Shown one piece after another: positions 1 through 6,858 of a stretch of DNA of 15,940 bases. The notes under the pieces were generated by a model. The model was not told the DNA's origin and did not search any database. It saw only the letters and a program-made list of their open reading frames with translations. The stretch's first letter is position 1, and every line of letters starts with the position of its first letter. Origin of the DNA: Ignavibacteriales bacterium. Its GTDB lineage: Bacteria > Bacteroidota > Ignavibacteria > Ignavibacteriales > Ignavibacteriaceae. The translations under genes were made by a program, and so were the position numbers. The stretch lies in contig PLNZ01000167.1 in the NCBI GenBank assembly GCA_003142915.1, positions 1-15,940 on the forward strand. Direction: 5' to 3'.

Positions 1-217
1 ATACATCTCCAACTCTTATATACACTTCGCTTTTACCCCATGTTTCAACCGTGATATCGCCTGTGTTTACAGAGATTTTTAATGTGCCGCCTTTATTAAC
101 TTTAAATGATCTTATTATATCTCCGTTATTGTCCGATTTTAATGCAGCCCTTAAATCGCACGAGCTAAATGCAGCAGCAAGAATTAGCAGTAATGCCGCC
201 AGCTTAAATGATTTCAT
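1..217 (-). CDS. DUF4097-like putative lipoprotein, C-terminus cut by window edge
   Basis: Only the first 72 codons are inside the window. The protein starts with a hydrophobic export signal (about residues 2-17, KSFKLAALLLILAAAF) ending in FSSC, so Cys20 could be a lipidated cysteine, although Phe is not the commonest residue at lipobox position -3. From about residue 43 the sequence GTLKISVNTGDITVETW resembles the first beta strands of DUF4097 proteins (beta-strand-repeat 'putative adhesins'), which often sit beside ECF sigma/anti-sigma pairs. The start is well supported: AAGGAGG lies at 228-234, 10 bases upstream, and the ATG overlaps the stop of the preceding anti-sigma gene as ATGA, suggesting translational coupling. 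Its role is unknown; a cell-envelope protein made under control of the sigma factor is an inference. Family assignment is moderate because the body of the protein is missing. Confidence 0.72.
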   Translation of the reverse strand, partial: MKSFKLAALLLILAAAFSSCDLRAALKSDNNGDIIRSFKVNKGGTLKISVNTGDITVETWGKSEVYIRVGDV

Positions 218-1173
218 TGTATTTTTTCCTCCTTGAGTAAGGATGCAGCCCGAATGCGTACATATTCGTTGTCATCGTTTTTCACTTTTTGATTTAAAAC
301 TTTCATTCCTTCCTGTCCTATTGTCTTACCGTTAAGTTTAGCCGATGCCAAACCGTTTATCGCAGCTACCCGTAGTCCTGAGTTTTTGTCATGCTCAAGT
401 GCATATAAAAGAGATTCATTTATTTCATCATCGTACGGCAGATAAAGCAATGCCTTTAAGGCTTCTATGCGCACAGCGGGGTTGCCGTCGAATTTTAATG
501 CTGTAATCAGCGCCGACTTTACTTTAGGATTCGCCTTGTTATTTTCCATAGTTTGATTTGCAAGTGCATTCACAGTTTGTATACGGGTGCCGGGACTTTT
601 TTCATTCACAAGTGCATTTGCTAAGATTTTTTGAACAGCCGGATCATTCAATTTCCCCTTCATAGTCACTCTTTTTACCTCATCAAACGAAAATTCAACC
701 TCGCCATTATTTGGAACACTGTTTACAAATTGAACGTTCGCAACTTCAGTATTTCCGCCGGTTAACCCTAAGTTTTCAGTAAGACTACTTATTTTTACCG
801 ACCCGTCAGAAGTAAATAGCAGATATCCTAAAAATAGGCCTACTGCCAAAGAAAATGCACCGGCAAATGCAGGCTTTTTATATGCCCACAAATTCCTACG
901 GAGAACGTTAAATATTTTTTCTATAATAGTCTGTTTTGACAAATCAAAATCCAGCTTTAACCGGAATTGTCTTCTGGCCTCCTGCAGAAACTGTTCATCT
1001 ATTTCTCCAATTTTATTTTGATCAACGGCATCATAATATTTTTTAAGCTTATCATATTCTGCCTGGCATTCGCTACATTCTATTAAATGCTGATGAAGCT
1101 TGTGTAATTCGTTATCATTCAGCTCATCAAGAAGAGCCAGTTGTAACATTTCTTTATATGTCTGATGTTCCAT
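214..1173 (-). CDS. Membrane anti-sigma factor with zf-HC2 head and C-terminal HEAT repeats
   Basis: This 319-residue protein follows an ECF sigma gene with a 9-base gap. The N-terminus has the zinc-binding anti-sigma signature H29-x3-C33-x2-C36 (HLIECSEC), expected to bind the sigma factor in the cytoplasm. One strong membrane helix lies at about residues 101-121 (AFAGAFSLAVGLFLGYLLF), preceded by Arg/Lys residues, so the C-terminal part should face the periplasm. Residues about 176-316 form helical repeats with HEAT-like periodicity: DPAVQKIL..., NPKVKSALITAL, NPAVRIEALKAL, NSGLRVAAINGL and EYVRIRAASLL. HEAT repeats usually bind other proteins, so the tail may sense an envelope partner; this is inference. 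An AGGAG-type ribosome site lies inside the end of the sigma gene. The stop overlaps the start of the DUF4097-like gene. Identification as anti-sigma rests on the zinc motif, topology and neighbour. Confidence 0.85.
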   Translation of the reverse strand: MEHQTYKEMLQLALLDELNDNELHKLHQHLIECSECQAEYDKLKKYYDAVDQNKIGEIDEQFLQEARRQFRLKLDFDLSKQTIIEKIFNVLRRNLWAYKKPAFAGAFSLAVGLFLGYLLFTSDGSVKISSLTENLGLTGGNTEVANVQFVNSVPNNGEVEFSFDEVKRVTMKGKLNDPAVQKILANALVNEKSPGTRIQTVNALANQTMENNKANPKVKSALITALKFDGNPAVRIEALKALLYLPYDDEINESLLYALEHDKNSGLRVAAINGLASAKLNGKTIGQEGMKVLNQKVKNDDNEYVRIRAASLLKEEKIQ

Positions 1174-1182
1174 AATAGACTC

Positions 1183-1764
1183 CTAATCCTTATCCATAAA
1201 ATCTTTTAAGTGATCCCGCATTCTTTGCGTGGCTATAAAAAGATAATTTTTTATTGTTCCTTCACTGCAATTCATCATTGTTGAAATTTCTTTTATCTTG
1301 TAACCTTTATAATGCTTCATTGTAAACACAAGCCGCTGCTGAGGAGAAAGTTTATCCAGTCCGTTCTCTATTCGTGTTGAAATTTCGGAATTCATAGCGT
1401 TGTTATCAGGAGTTTGGTTATCTGTCAAAGTATTTGCTAACGACCTCGGATTGCTATCTTCTTCCGTTTCCTCATCTAAAGAAGTGTATGCATATTTCTT
1501 CTTCTGAGAACGGTAAGTAAGGCAAACGTTGGTCGTTATCCTATAGAGCCAAGTTGAGAATTCGCTTCTGAATTCGAATTTCTTTATCCCTTTAAATACT
1601 CTTAAAAAAACTTCCTGATAAATGTCCTTTGCATCTTCATTATTATTAATAAACGAATATGCTATTCCAAGAACGTTTTTATCGTACCTGTAAACAAGCT
1701 TTTCAAATGCCGACCTTTCCCCATTCTGCGCCGCAATTACCAATTTGTTCTCTTCTTGTGTCAT
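1183..1764 (-). CDS. ECF-type RNA polymerase sigma factor (sigma-70 family)
   Basis: The 193-residue protein has the two-domain layout of extracytoplasmic-function sigma factors. Region 2 spans about residues 20-90, with the typical stretch NNNEDAKDIYQEVFLRVFKG followed by FSTWLYRITTNVC. A variable acidic linker covers about residues 91-130. Region 4 is at about 135-185, with the helix-turn-helix LSPQQRLVFTMKHYKGYKIKEI...CSEGTIKNYLFIATQRMR that would contact the -35 element. Length and motifs are normal for the family. It should direct RNA polymerase to a small regulon and be held inactive by the adjacent anti-sigma protein. The chosen ATG has AAGGA four bases upstream; an out-of-frame ATG lies at 1766-1768. 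The gene is first in a minus-strand cassette and diverges from the aldo/keto reductase across 221 bases. The exact stress signal cannot be read from sequence. Confidence 0.93.
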   Translation of the reverse strand: MTQEENKLVIAAQNGERSAFEKLVYRYDKNVLGIAYSFINNNEDAKDIYQEVFLRVFKGIKKFEFRSEFSTWLYRITTNVCLTYRSQKKKYAYTSLDEETEEDSNPRSLANTLTDNQTPDNNAMNSEISTRIENGLDKLSPQQRLVFTMKHYKGYKIKEISTMMNCSEGTIKNYLFIATQRMRDHLKDFMDKD

Positions 1765-1985
1765 TCATTCCTTAATGTCTATCTAATTAGACTTCTTTCA
1801 TTCAAATAAGGTTGGGGAGATGAAGAATAAAATTTGCTCATATTTAATCATAGTAATTTATCAATTCTTTAAATTATTTGCTTAATTTGTAAAGAACTTT
1901 TAAATAAATAGTACTTTTTGCCGATAATAATTATATAGTAAGAACATATTTCATTTTCACCTATTTACAGGAGATCTTATTAAAT

Positions 1986-2954
1986 ATGAATATGAAAAAA
2001 TTCGGTAACTCAAATGAAACAGTTTCATTATTAGGAATGGGCTGCTGGGGAATCGGAAAAATGATGTGGATTGGCGCTGATGATAAAGAGTCTAAGAAAG
2101 TTTTACATAAAGCAATTGAGCAAGGAATAAATTTTTTTGACACAGCGCTTGTGTACGGCAACGGGCATAGTGAAAGCCTTGTAGGAGAAGTTGAAAAAGA
2201 ATCCGCAAAAAAACTTTTTATAGCTTCAAAAATTCCTTCAATGAAAAACGAATGGCCTGCATCAAACAATTCGACTCTTAAAGAATCTTTTCCGAAAAAC
2301 TATATTATAGAGAAAACTGAAGAAAGTCTCCGCAACTTAAAACGAGATTATATTAATTTGATGCAATTTCATGTCTGGAATGATAAATGGGCAGATAACG
2401 ACGATTGGAAAGAAGCGATAGAAAAATTAAAAAACGACGGGAAGGTTCTTTTCTGGGGAATTTCAATGAATGATCATCAACCGACAAACGGAATAGAAAC
2501 GGGCAAAACCGGCTTAATTAACAGCTTCCAGGTAATCTTTAATATTTTTGAACAGCGGCCCATGGATTGTTTGTTTCCGTTCTGTAAAGAAAATGAAATA
2601 AGCATAATTGCACGCGTTCCTTTTGATGAAGGTGCATTAACCGGTAACATAGATCCTTCTACGCAATTTCCTGCCGGAGATTTTCGAAATGAATATTTTA
2701 AAGACAAAAGGAAAATTGATGTAAAGCTACGGGTGGATAAAATCTGGAATGACGTTAAATCCGAAACTGCATCCATGGCTGAGGCTGCTCTTAGATTTAT
2801 TATCAGTCATGATGCGGTCACTTCAGTTATTCCGGGTGTAAGGAAAGAAAAAAATTTAATGGCAAATATAGCCGGCATAAAAAAAGGAAATCTTTCCCCA
2901 AAACTGTTAGAAGAACTGAAAGTTCATAAGTGGGATAAAAATTTCTACGAATAA
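1986..2954 (+). CDS. Aldo/keto reductase family oxidoreductase
   Basis: A 322-residue NAD(P)H-dependent carbonyl reductase of the AKR fold. The catalytic tetrad is visible: Asp52 in FFDTA, Tyr57 in YGNG, Lys82 in ASK, and His129 in QFH. The N-terminal strand (KFGNSNETVSLLGMGCWGIG) and the C-terminal cofactor segment (LRFIISHDAVTSVIPGVRKEKNLMANI) are typical. The length fits a complete soluble enzyme, and no export signal is present. The substrate cannot be inferred; many family members reduce aldehydes or sugars. AGGAG at 1969-1973 lies 12 bases before the ATG at 1986. A second in-frame ATG at 1992 is possible but further from the site. The gene stands alone, diverging from the sigma cassette and converging on the GT9 gene, so it is probably monocistronic. 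Confidence 0.9.
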   Translation: MNMKKFGNSNETVSLLGMGCWGIGKMMWIGADDKESKKVLHKAIEQGINFFDTALVYGNGHSESLVGEVEKESAKKLFIASKIPSMKNEWPASNNSTLKESFPKNYIIEKTEESLRNLKRDYINLMQFHVWNDKWADNDDWKEAIEKLKNDGKVLFWGISMNDHQPTNGIETGKTGLINSFQVIFNIFEQRPMDCLFPFCKENEISIIARVPFDEGALTGNIDPSTQFPAGDFRNEYFKDKRKIDVKLRVDKIWNDVKSETASMAEAALRFIISHDAVTSVIPGVRKEKNLMANIAGIKKGNLSPKLLEELKVHKWDKNFYE

Positions 2955-2967
2955 CGAGAAAGAATAG

Positions 2968-3030
2968 CACACTGATTGCACAGATTTTCACTGATTTTTA
3001 ATTTCGTGTTGATCTGTGTTATCTGTGTTT
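2968..3030. repeat. Intergenic iterated CACWGATT-type repeat forming an imperfect inverted repeat
   Basis: Between the convergent aldo/keto reductase and GT9 genes, the left half reads as three roughly 10-base units (ACACTGATTG, CACAGATTTT, CACTGATTTT, 2969-2998). The right half (3006-3030) is the reverse complement of similar units, AACACAGAT twice plus CAAC. The two halves can pair as a long imperfect hairpin with a short loop near 2999-3005. It may end transcription from both sides or be a dispersed intergenic repeat; copy number cannot be judged from this window. Confidence 0.6.
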
Positions 3031-3077
3031 TATTTACAATATTGAATACTTAGATAAACTATTAAAATCTTAATCTG

Positions 3078-4139
3078 TTATTTATCTATAAATGATACGA
3101 CCGCATTATAAACCATATCGATCTGCAGTTCCTTAATACATTTGAATTTGACATCGTTTCTTGAACAAATCAAAGGTTGCGGCGAATAGAAAAAACAGGG
3201 CGAACATTCAAGGTTAAGAGAAACTATTTTGTATTCCGTATGCCAGGGATGAATGTATGACTTATTAGTAGGGCCTATAACCGCAATAACTTTTCTTTTC
3301 AAAGCCGAGGCAATATGCATAAGGCTTGAATCATTTGTAACAAATACATCGCACCGTTTTATAACAGCAGCATTTTGGGGAAGGTCTTCTGCTTCGGCAG
3401 AAACTGCATTTCCGGAATCAATTGAATCTACAATCTTTTGCTTTAATTTTTCTTCTTCGGGACCGCCGAATACTAATATTTTTACCCTATTATATTCAAT
3501 TAGTTTCTTGCCAAGCGCTGCAAATTTTTCAGGCTCCCATCTCCTAAAAATATGATTCTTTAAAGTTGCCGAGCCGGGATGAAAGCCGATAACAACATCG
3601 CTATCCTTAATATTTATTTTTTTTAAGTATTCGACAGCAAACGATTCATCTTCATTATTTATAGAGAAATTAAGATCGGGCTCATCGGTAAATTTCTCAT
3701 TTATTAATTTTTCAACCAGTTTAATATTTGTCTGGACATTATGAACGGAATCATCCTCTATAATTCTAACATTATTCAGGAATCCGAATTCGCGGGTATT
3801 CATACGTAAATAATCTACTCCGGCTCTTTTATGTGCACCCAATAAAAAATTTATTAAATTATATTCTTTCCGGTTGGAAGGATAAACATTTATTGATGCA
3901 TGGTATTTTTTTCGTAACTTCAGCAGATAATTAAATGCAGGATAAATGCCCTGTTTTAAAAAATCAAAATAATGGACATTATTAATATCACTATTTCTCA
4001 AGTATATATCATTAACACCTTTAAACATTACTAAGGCATCAATTTGAGCATCGGGTAATGATTTGCGCAAAAGCCTCAAAGCCGGTGTAAACATTAATGC
4101 ATCGCCTATACCGGAAAGGGCTAAAATTAAAATATTCAT
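3078..4139 (-). CDS. Glycosyltransferase family 9 (heptosyltransferase-like)
   Basis: A 353-residue GT-B enzyme of the family that includes LPS heptosyltransferases WaaC/WaaF. The N-terminal Rossmann half begins NILILALSGIGDALMFTPALRLLR, the family's opening motif. The C-terminal half carries GFHPGS (residues 185-190), the sugar-nucleotide binding segment FVTNDSSLMHIASAL (266-280) and IGPTNKSY (288-295). A late cysteine cluster, C312, C315, C325 and C334, occurs in many WaaF-like proteins. It should transfer a sugar, often heptose, onto lipopolysaccharide core or another glycoconjugate at the inner face of the inner membrane; the actual sugar is unknown. An in-frame TGA lies directly before the ATG, which fixes the start, and no Shine-Dalgarno is evident. 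No other LPS gene is adjacent; the small GT2 gene nearby is on the other strand. Confidence 0.9.
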   Translation of the reverse strand: MNILILALSGIGDALMFTPALRLLRKSLPDAQIDALVMFKGVNDIYLRNSDINNVHYFDFLKQGIYPAFNYLLKLRKKYHASINVYPSNRKEYNLINFLLGAHKRAGVDYLRMNTREFGFLNNVRIIEDDSVHNVQTNIKLVEKLINEKFTDEPDLNFSINNEDESFAVEYLKKINIKDSDVVIGFHPGSATLKNHIFRRWEPEKFAALGKKLIEYNRVKILVFGGPEEEKLKQKIVDSIDSGNAVSAEAEDLPQNAAVIKRCDVFVTNDSSLMHIASALKRKVIAVIGPTNKSYIHPWHTEYKIVSLNLECSPCFFYSPQPLICSRNDVKFKCIKELQIDMVYNAVVSFIDK

Positions 4140-4259
4140 TCAATTGATTAAATTATATTGTAGTAATTTACGAAACTCCAGCCCCTATCCGCATCCTTAA
4201 GTAAACAAAATAATCCGCTACTTAAAGAAAGACACCAAATAAAAACGCAGTTACTCAAC

Positions 4260-4293
4260 AGATTAAAGATCCTTAAAGATTAAACTTCCTTAA
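4260..4293. repeat. Two-copy 17-base direct tandem repeat
   Basis: AGATTAAAGATCCTTAA (4260-4276) is followed at once by AGATTAAACTTCCTTAA (4277-4293), identical at 15 of 17 positions. It lies just downstream of the stop of the 74-residue minus-strand gene. The rest of 4140-4305 is AT-rich and shows no gene or hairpin I can support. Confidence 0.6.
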
Positions 4294-4305
4294 ACTATAA
4301 AGTTA

Positions 4306-4530
4306 TTAATTATCTTTCCTTTTGAAATAAGCATCGTATTTGTGTTTATCAACAGGTTCATAATATTTTTCATATAATTCCTGCAATTGTTGAAGAGACA
4401 CAGAATCGAATTCTTCTTCATCCTTGTGCATCTTCATATACATTTTATATTCTTCCAACTCATTACGATCAAATTTCTTCTCGTACTTTCTCAATTCATC
4501 CAAATATTTTTGCTGATCTCTAAATGACAT
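4306..4530 (-). CDS. Small, highly charged hypothetical protein (74 aa)
   Basis: I do not recognise this protein. It is 74 residues, rich in Lys, Glu, Asp and Tyr (nine Tyr), and contains no Gly, Cys, Trp, Thr or Ile. It has one Pro and should be almost entirely alpha-helical, possibly coiled coil over residues 5-60. There is no signal peptide or membrane segment, so it should be cytosolic. GGGG lies about 7 bases before the ATG, and a plausible promoter with a perfect TATAAT lies at 4555-4584, both of which favour a real gene. The reading frame is not antisense to any other gene. Function is unknown. Confidence 0.6.
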   Translation of the reverse strand: MSFRDQQKYLDELRKYEKKFDRNELEEYKMYMKMHKDEEEFDSVSLQQLQELYEKYYEPVDKHKYDAYFKRKDN

Positions 4531-4554
4531 TTTAGACCCCGTCTGTTAATTGAC

Positions 4555-4584
4555 ATTATACTTAAATATTTATTAATTACACAA
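4555..4584 (-). promoter_or_regulatory. Candidate sigma-70-like promoter for the 74-aa gene
   Basis: Read on the minus strand, TTGTGT (4584-4579) is followed 18 bases later by a perfect TATAAT (4560-4555). This would give a leader of about 20 bases before the ATG at 4530. The -35 box matches the consensus only at TTG, so the call is tentative. Confidence 0.35.
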
Positions 4585-4784
4585 AGTTTATGTCAACATA
4601 AGATTACGGATATTTTACCATCATTTTAACAGTATAAAAATAACCAAACTTATAACAAAAGGACAATTTTTATGCAAATAAAATATTTGTTTTTTTAATC
4701 ACATGGAAAAGTATAGATTTTGACATTTTGATAAATATAACTCTTGCTTCTTCATATCCTTCAACATATTATTAAAAAGTCAAA

Positions 4785-4790
4785 AAGGAA
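4785..4790 (+). promoter_or_regulatory. Ribosome binding site supporting a TTG start for the GT2 gene
   Basis: AAGGAA lies 7 bases before the TTG at 4798. The other in-frame candidate, TTG at 4744, has no purine-rich site, and an in-frame TAA lies at 4738-4740, so no start further upstream is possible. Confidence 0.45.
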
Positions 4791-4797
4791 AATTTAT

Positions 4798-5439
4798 TTG
4801 CAATATTATCCTGAAAAGCAGTTTGAAGTATCGATTATTTTACCTGTCTATAACAGGGCAAAATACTTAAATAGGTGCATCGACTCAGTCCTTAATCAAT
4901 CATATAAAAATTGGGAATTAATCGGAATAGATGACGGAAGTGAAGATAATTCGTTTGAAGTTTTGGGAAACTACCAAAAAGCTAATGATAATATTAAGAT
5001 ATTTAAGCAAAAAAATATGAAACTGCCTTTAACACGGAACAGGGGTATTAAAGAATCTTCAGGCAAATTCATTACTTTTCTTGATAGTGATGATGAATAC
5101 GCTAAAGATCATCTTCTAAAACGGATTGAATATATGAATGAACACCCAAAAGTTGACTTAATCCATGGCGGTGTAAAGATCATCGGTGATGAATATGTCA
5201 GAGATAAAAATAACCCGAAAGAATTTATTCATCTTTCCCAATGTACAATAGGAGCTACTTTCTTTGGGAAAAGACATGTTTTTTTACAATTAAACGGATT
5301 TAAAAATTTGAGTTATAGTGAGGATTCTGAATTTCTTGAAAGAGCAAAAAATAAGTTTATCATAGACAAAGTTAATTTTAATACTTATAGGTACTACCGA
5401 GATGCCCCAAACAGCATTACAAATTCATTCTTCATCTAA
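4798..5439 (+). CDS. Glycosyltransferase family 2, short GT-A domain protein
   Basis: A compact family 2 glycosyltransferase of 213 residues from TTG 4798, or 231 from TTG 4744. The nucleotide-sugar fold opens with FEVSIILPVYNRAKYLNRCIDSVLNQSY and continues with IGIDDGSEDNS. The DxD-type metal and nucleotide site is FLDSDDEY, and the acceptor-side motif is YSEDSEFLERA. It should add one sugar to an envelope glycan or lipid; donor and acceptor are unknown. No transmembrane segment is seen, which is normal for small members. No ATG exists before the catalytic core, so the start is inferred from the AAGGAA site. The 3' end overlaps the rluE-like gene by 38 bases in another frame. The 213-267 bases upstream contain only a nine-codon frame (4672-4698) that I do not call as a gene. 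Confidence 0.82.
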   Translation: MQYYPEKQFEVSIILPVYNRAKYLNRCIDSVLNQSYKNWELIGIDDGSEDNSFEVLGNYQKANDNIKIFKQKNMKLPLTRNRGIKESSGKFITFLDSDDEYAKDHLLKRIEYMNEHPKVDLIHGGVKIIGDEYVRDKNNPKEFIHLSQCTIGATFFGKRHVFLQLNGFKNLSYSEDSEFLERAKNKFIIDKVNFNTYRYYRDAPNSITNSFFI

Positions 5440-6007
5440 AAAGTTTCATTATATAATAGTAAATAAACCTTACGGCGTTCTTTCGCAATTTACGGATAAA
5501 GAAGGCAGAAAGACTCTGTCCGACATTACAAAATTTCCTAAACAAGTTTACCCGGTTGGTCGCCTTGATTTTGACAGCGAAGGACTGCTGCTTTTGACTG
5601 ATGATAAAGCCCTAACAAATTTCCTGCTTAATCCACGCCAAAAACATGAAAAGGAATATTACGTTCAAGTGGAAGGTATTCCTGGTAAAGATGATTTACA
5701 AAAATTATCCGGGGGGGTGATTATTCAAGGGGAAAAAACTCTTCCCGCAAAAGCAAAAATAATTAAAGAACCATTGTTCCCACGGCGGATTCCTCCGATC
5801 AGGGAAAGAAGAAATATTCCGGCTGCCTGGATAAGTCTTACTTTAATAGAAGGAAGAAACCGGCAAGTAAGAAAAATGACTGCTTACATAGGTTTTCCCA
5901 CTCTTCGATTAATCAAAGTAAGAATAAAAAATATCAGCCTCGGAAATTTATTACCAGGTTTAAGCAGGAAACTTTCGAAGAAAGAAGTTTTAGATCTTAA
6001 AAAATAG
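5402..6007 (+). CDS. rluE: 23S rRNA pseudouridine synthase, RluE-like (RsuA family)
   Basis: A 201-residue pseudouridine synthase lacking an N-terminal S4 domain, as in RluE, which converts U2457 (E. coli numbering) of 23S rRNA. The protein begins near the core with HYIIVNKPYGVLSQF. The catalytic motif is YPVGRLDFDSEGLLLLT, with nucleophile Asp56. The conserved C-terminal block is IEGRNRQVRKMTAYIGFPTLRLI (residues 149-171), whose FPTLRL is characteristic of the RluE/RluB branch. The ATG lies inside the end of the GT2 gene (38-base overlap). No alternative ATG, GTG or TTG exists before the catalytic core, so the overlap looks genuine. A run of seven G at 5711-5717 is read through in frame. The gene ends three bases before the convergent acetolactate decarboxylase. 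Family certain; RluE versus a close paralogue less so. Confidence 0.88.
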   Translation: MPQTALQIHSSSKKFHYIIVNKPYGVLSQFTDKEGRKTLSDITKFPKQVYPVGRLDFDSEGLLLLTDDKALTNFLLNPRQKHEKEYYVQVEGIPGKDDLQKLSGGVIIQGEKTLPAKAKIIKEPLFPRRIPPIRERRNIPAAWISLTLIEGRNRQVRKMTAYIGFPTLRLIKVRIKNISLGNLLPGLSRKLSKKEVLDLKK

Positions 6008-6010
6008 AGC

Positions 6011-6775
6011 TTACAATCCCGGTGTTGGTTTTTTCTCGAATTCAGCGTTATGGAATTCATCATTTGCAGGGAATTTCAATTCAAAATTATTTAATGTTTC
6101 AATTTCTACTTTTATATTACCAGATATACAATCTAAAATATGTCCACCTGATTTTTTATCTCTTGACAAGAAATGAAAGTGGTAGCCGGGTATATTAACC
6201 CCTTGCATATAGTCAGGAACTTTAAACCCCACCATGGTGCCATCAATATTTTTGAATTTAAAAACCGATTGTTTTTTTAAAACGTCTACAAGATTAGAAT
6301 ACCGCTGTGTTTGCTTAGCTTCGCTTCTTGATTCTATATAATTAAATTTGCCGGAAATTTTAATAGCATATATTAAGTTTTTTAGCTTAAAATTCTTATC
6401 AAGATAATCCAGAAGTTGTTTCAGACTTAAAGAATCATTAATCATTATTACCGTATCCGCATGAAAATAAGTAACTGAGACGAATGGAGTGCGGGTTAAT
6501 TGATTAGGTACCGTTACTTTACCGTTATTATCTACCCGGTATATTTTACCATCAAGTACAATCATCTCGCCGTCAATTCCATTAAAAGTGCCGAGCCCAA
6601 AATTACCGTGTTTGGTAATTTCGCCAACGGTAAAATCATCATTCATAACCCCGCTAAGAATCGCAACAACCGGCGACGACTGAAAGAAGGTCCTTGTAAT
6701 TTTTCCCTGAGCATAATTTAAAGAAGATATAAAAAAGAGCAAAGTAATAATGTTAAAGTATTTTTTTGATATCAT
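6011..6775 (-). CDS. budA: Alpha-acetolactate decarboxylase with predicted signal peptide
   Basis: The enzyme converts acetolactate to acetoin, avoiding diacetyl. Family motifs are clear: GTFNGIDGEMIVLDGKIYRV (substrate pocket, GEM glutamate), TPFVSVTYF, an SRS arginine, and the zinc-binding block GYHFHFLSRDKKSGGHILD, whose three histidines (H-x-H, then H eleven residues later) match the metal ligands of characterised enzymes. The N-terminus ISKKYFNIITLLFFISSLNYAQ looks like a Sec signal peptide with cleavage near AQ-G, implying export to the periplasm. I prefer ATG 6775 because GGA lies just upstream and the signal peptide then begins properly; ATG 6790 adds five residues. No acetolactate synthase or acetoin reductase is adjacent, so the pathway context is missing. 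The gene converges on rluE with a three-base gap, leaving no room for a shared terminator. Confidence 0.88.
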   Translation of the reverse strand: MISKKYFNIITLLFFISSLNYAQGKITRTFFQSSPVVAILSGVMNDDFTVGEITKHGNFGLGTFNGIDGEMIVLDGKIYRVDNNGKVTVPNQLTRTPFVSVTYFHADTVIMINDSLSLKQLLDYLDKNFKLKNLIYAIKISGKFNYIESRSEAKQTQRYSNLVDVLKKQSVFKFKNIDGTMVGFKVPDYMQGVNIPGYHFHFLSRDKKSGGHILDCISGNIKVEIETLNNFELKFPANDEFHNAEFEKKPTPGL

Positions 6776-6825
6776 ATTATATCCAATCATGTTATATTAA
6801 AAATATGAGAACTCTTTAAAAATAG

Positions 6826-6858
6826 CAATTTTAGAGTAATTACAGATTAATCAACAAA
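6826..6858 (-). promoter_or_regulatory. Candidate Bacteroidota-type promoter for the acetolactate decarboxylase gene
   Basis: On the minus strand, TTTG (6858-6855) is followed after 21 bases by TAAAATTG (6833-6826), matching TAnnTTTG at seven of the eight positions if the two n are counted. A transcript would start near 6820, about 45 bases before the ATG. The area is AT-rich, so chance matches are possible. Confidence 0.3.

Noticed and set aside
51..236. Plus-strand open frame of 61 codons
   Set aside because: It is antisense to the DUF4097-like gene, which has a strong ribosome site, an ATGA overlap with the anti-sigma gene and a signal sequence; the plus frame has none of these.
1837..1864. 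TTGATA-N16-TATGAG as a promoter for the sigma factor gene
   Set aside because: The -10 box matches only four of six positions and the region is very AT-rich, so such matches are expected by chance.
5711..5717. Run of seven G in the rluE-like gene as a possible phase-variable tract
   Set aside because: The frame is open through it and the gene is a housekeeping rRNA modification enzyme; seven bases alone is weak evidence for phase variation.
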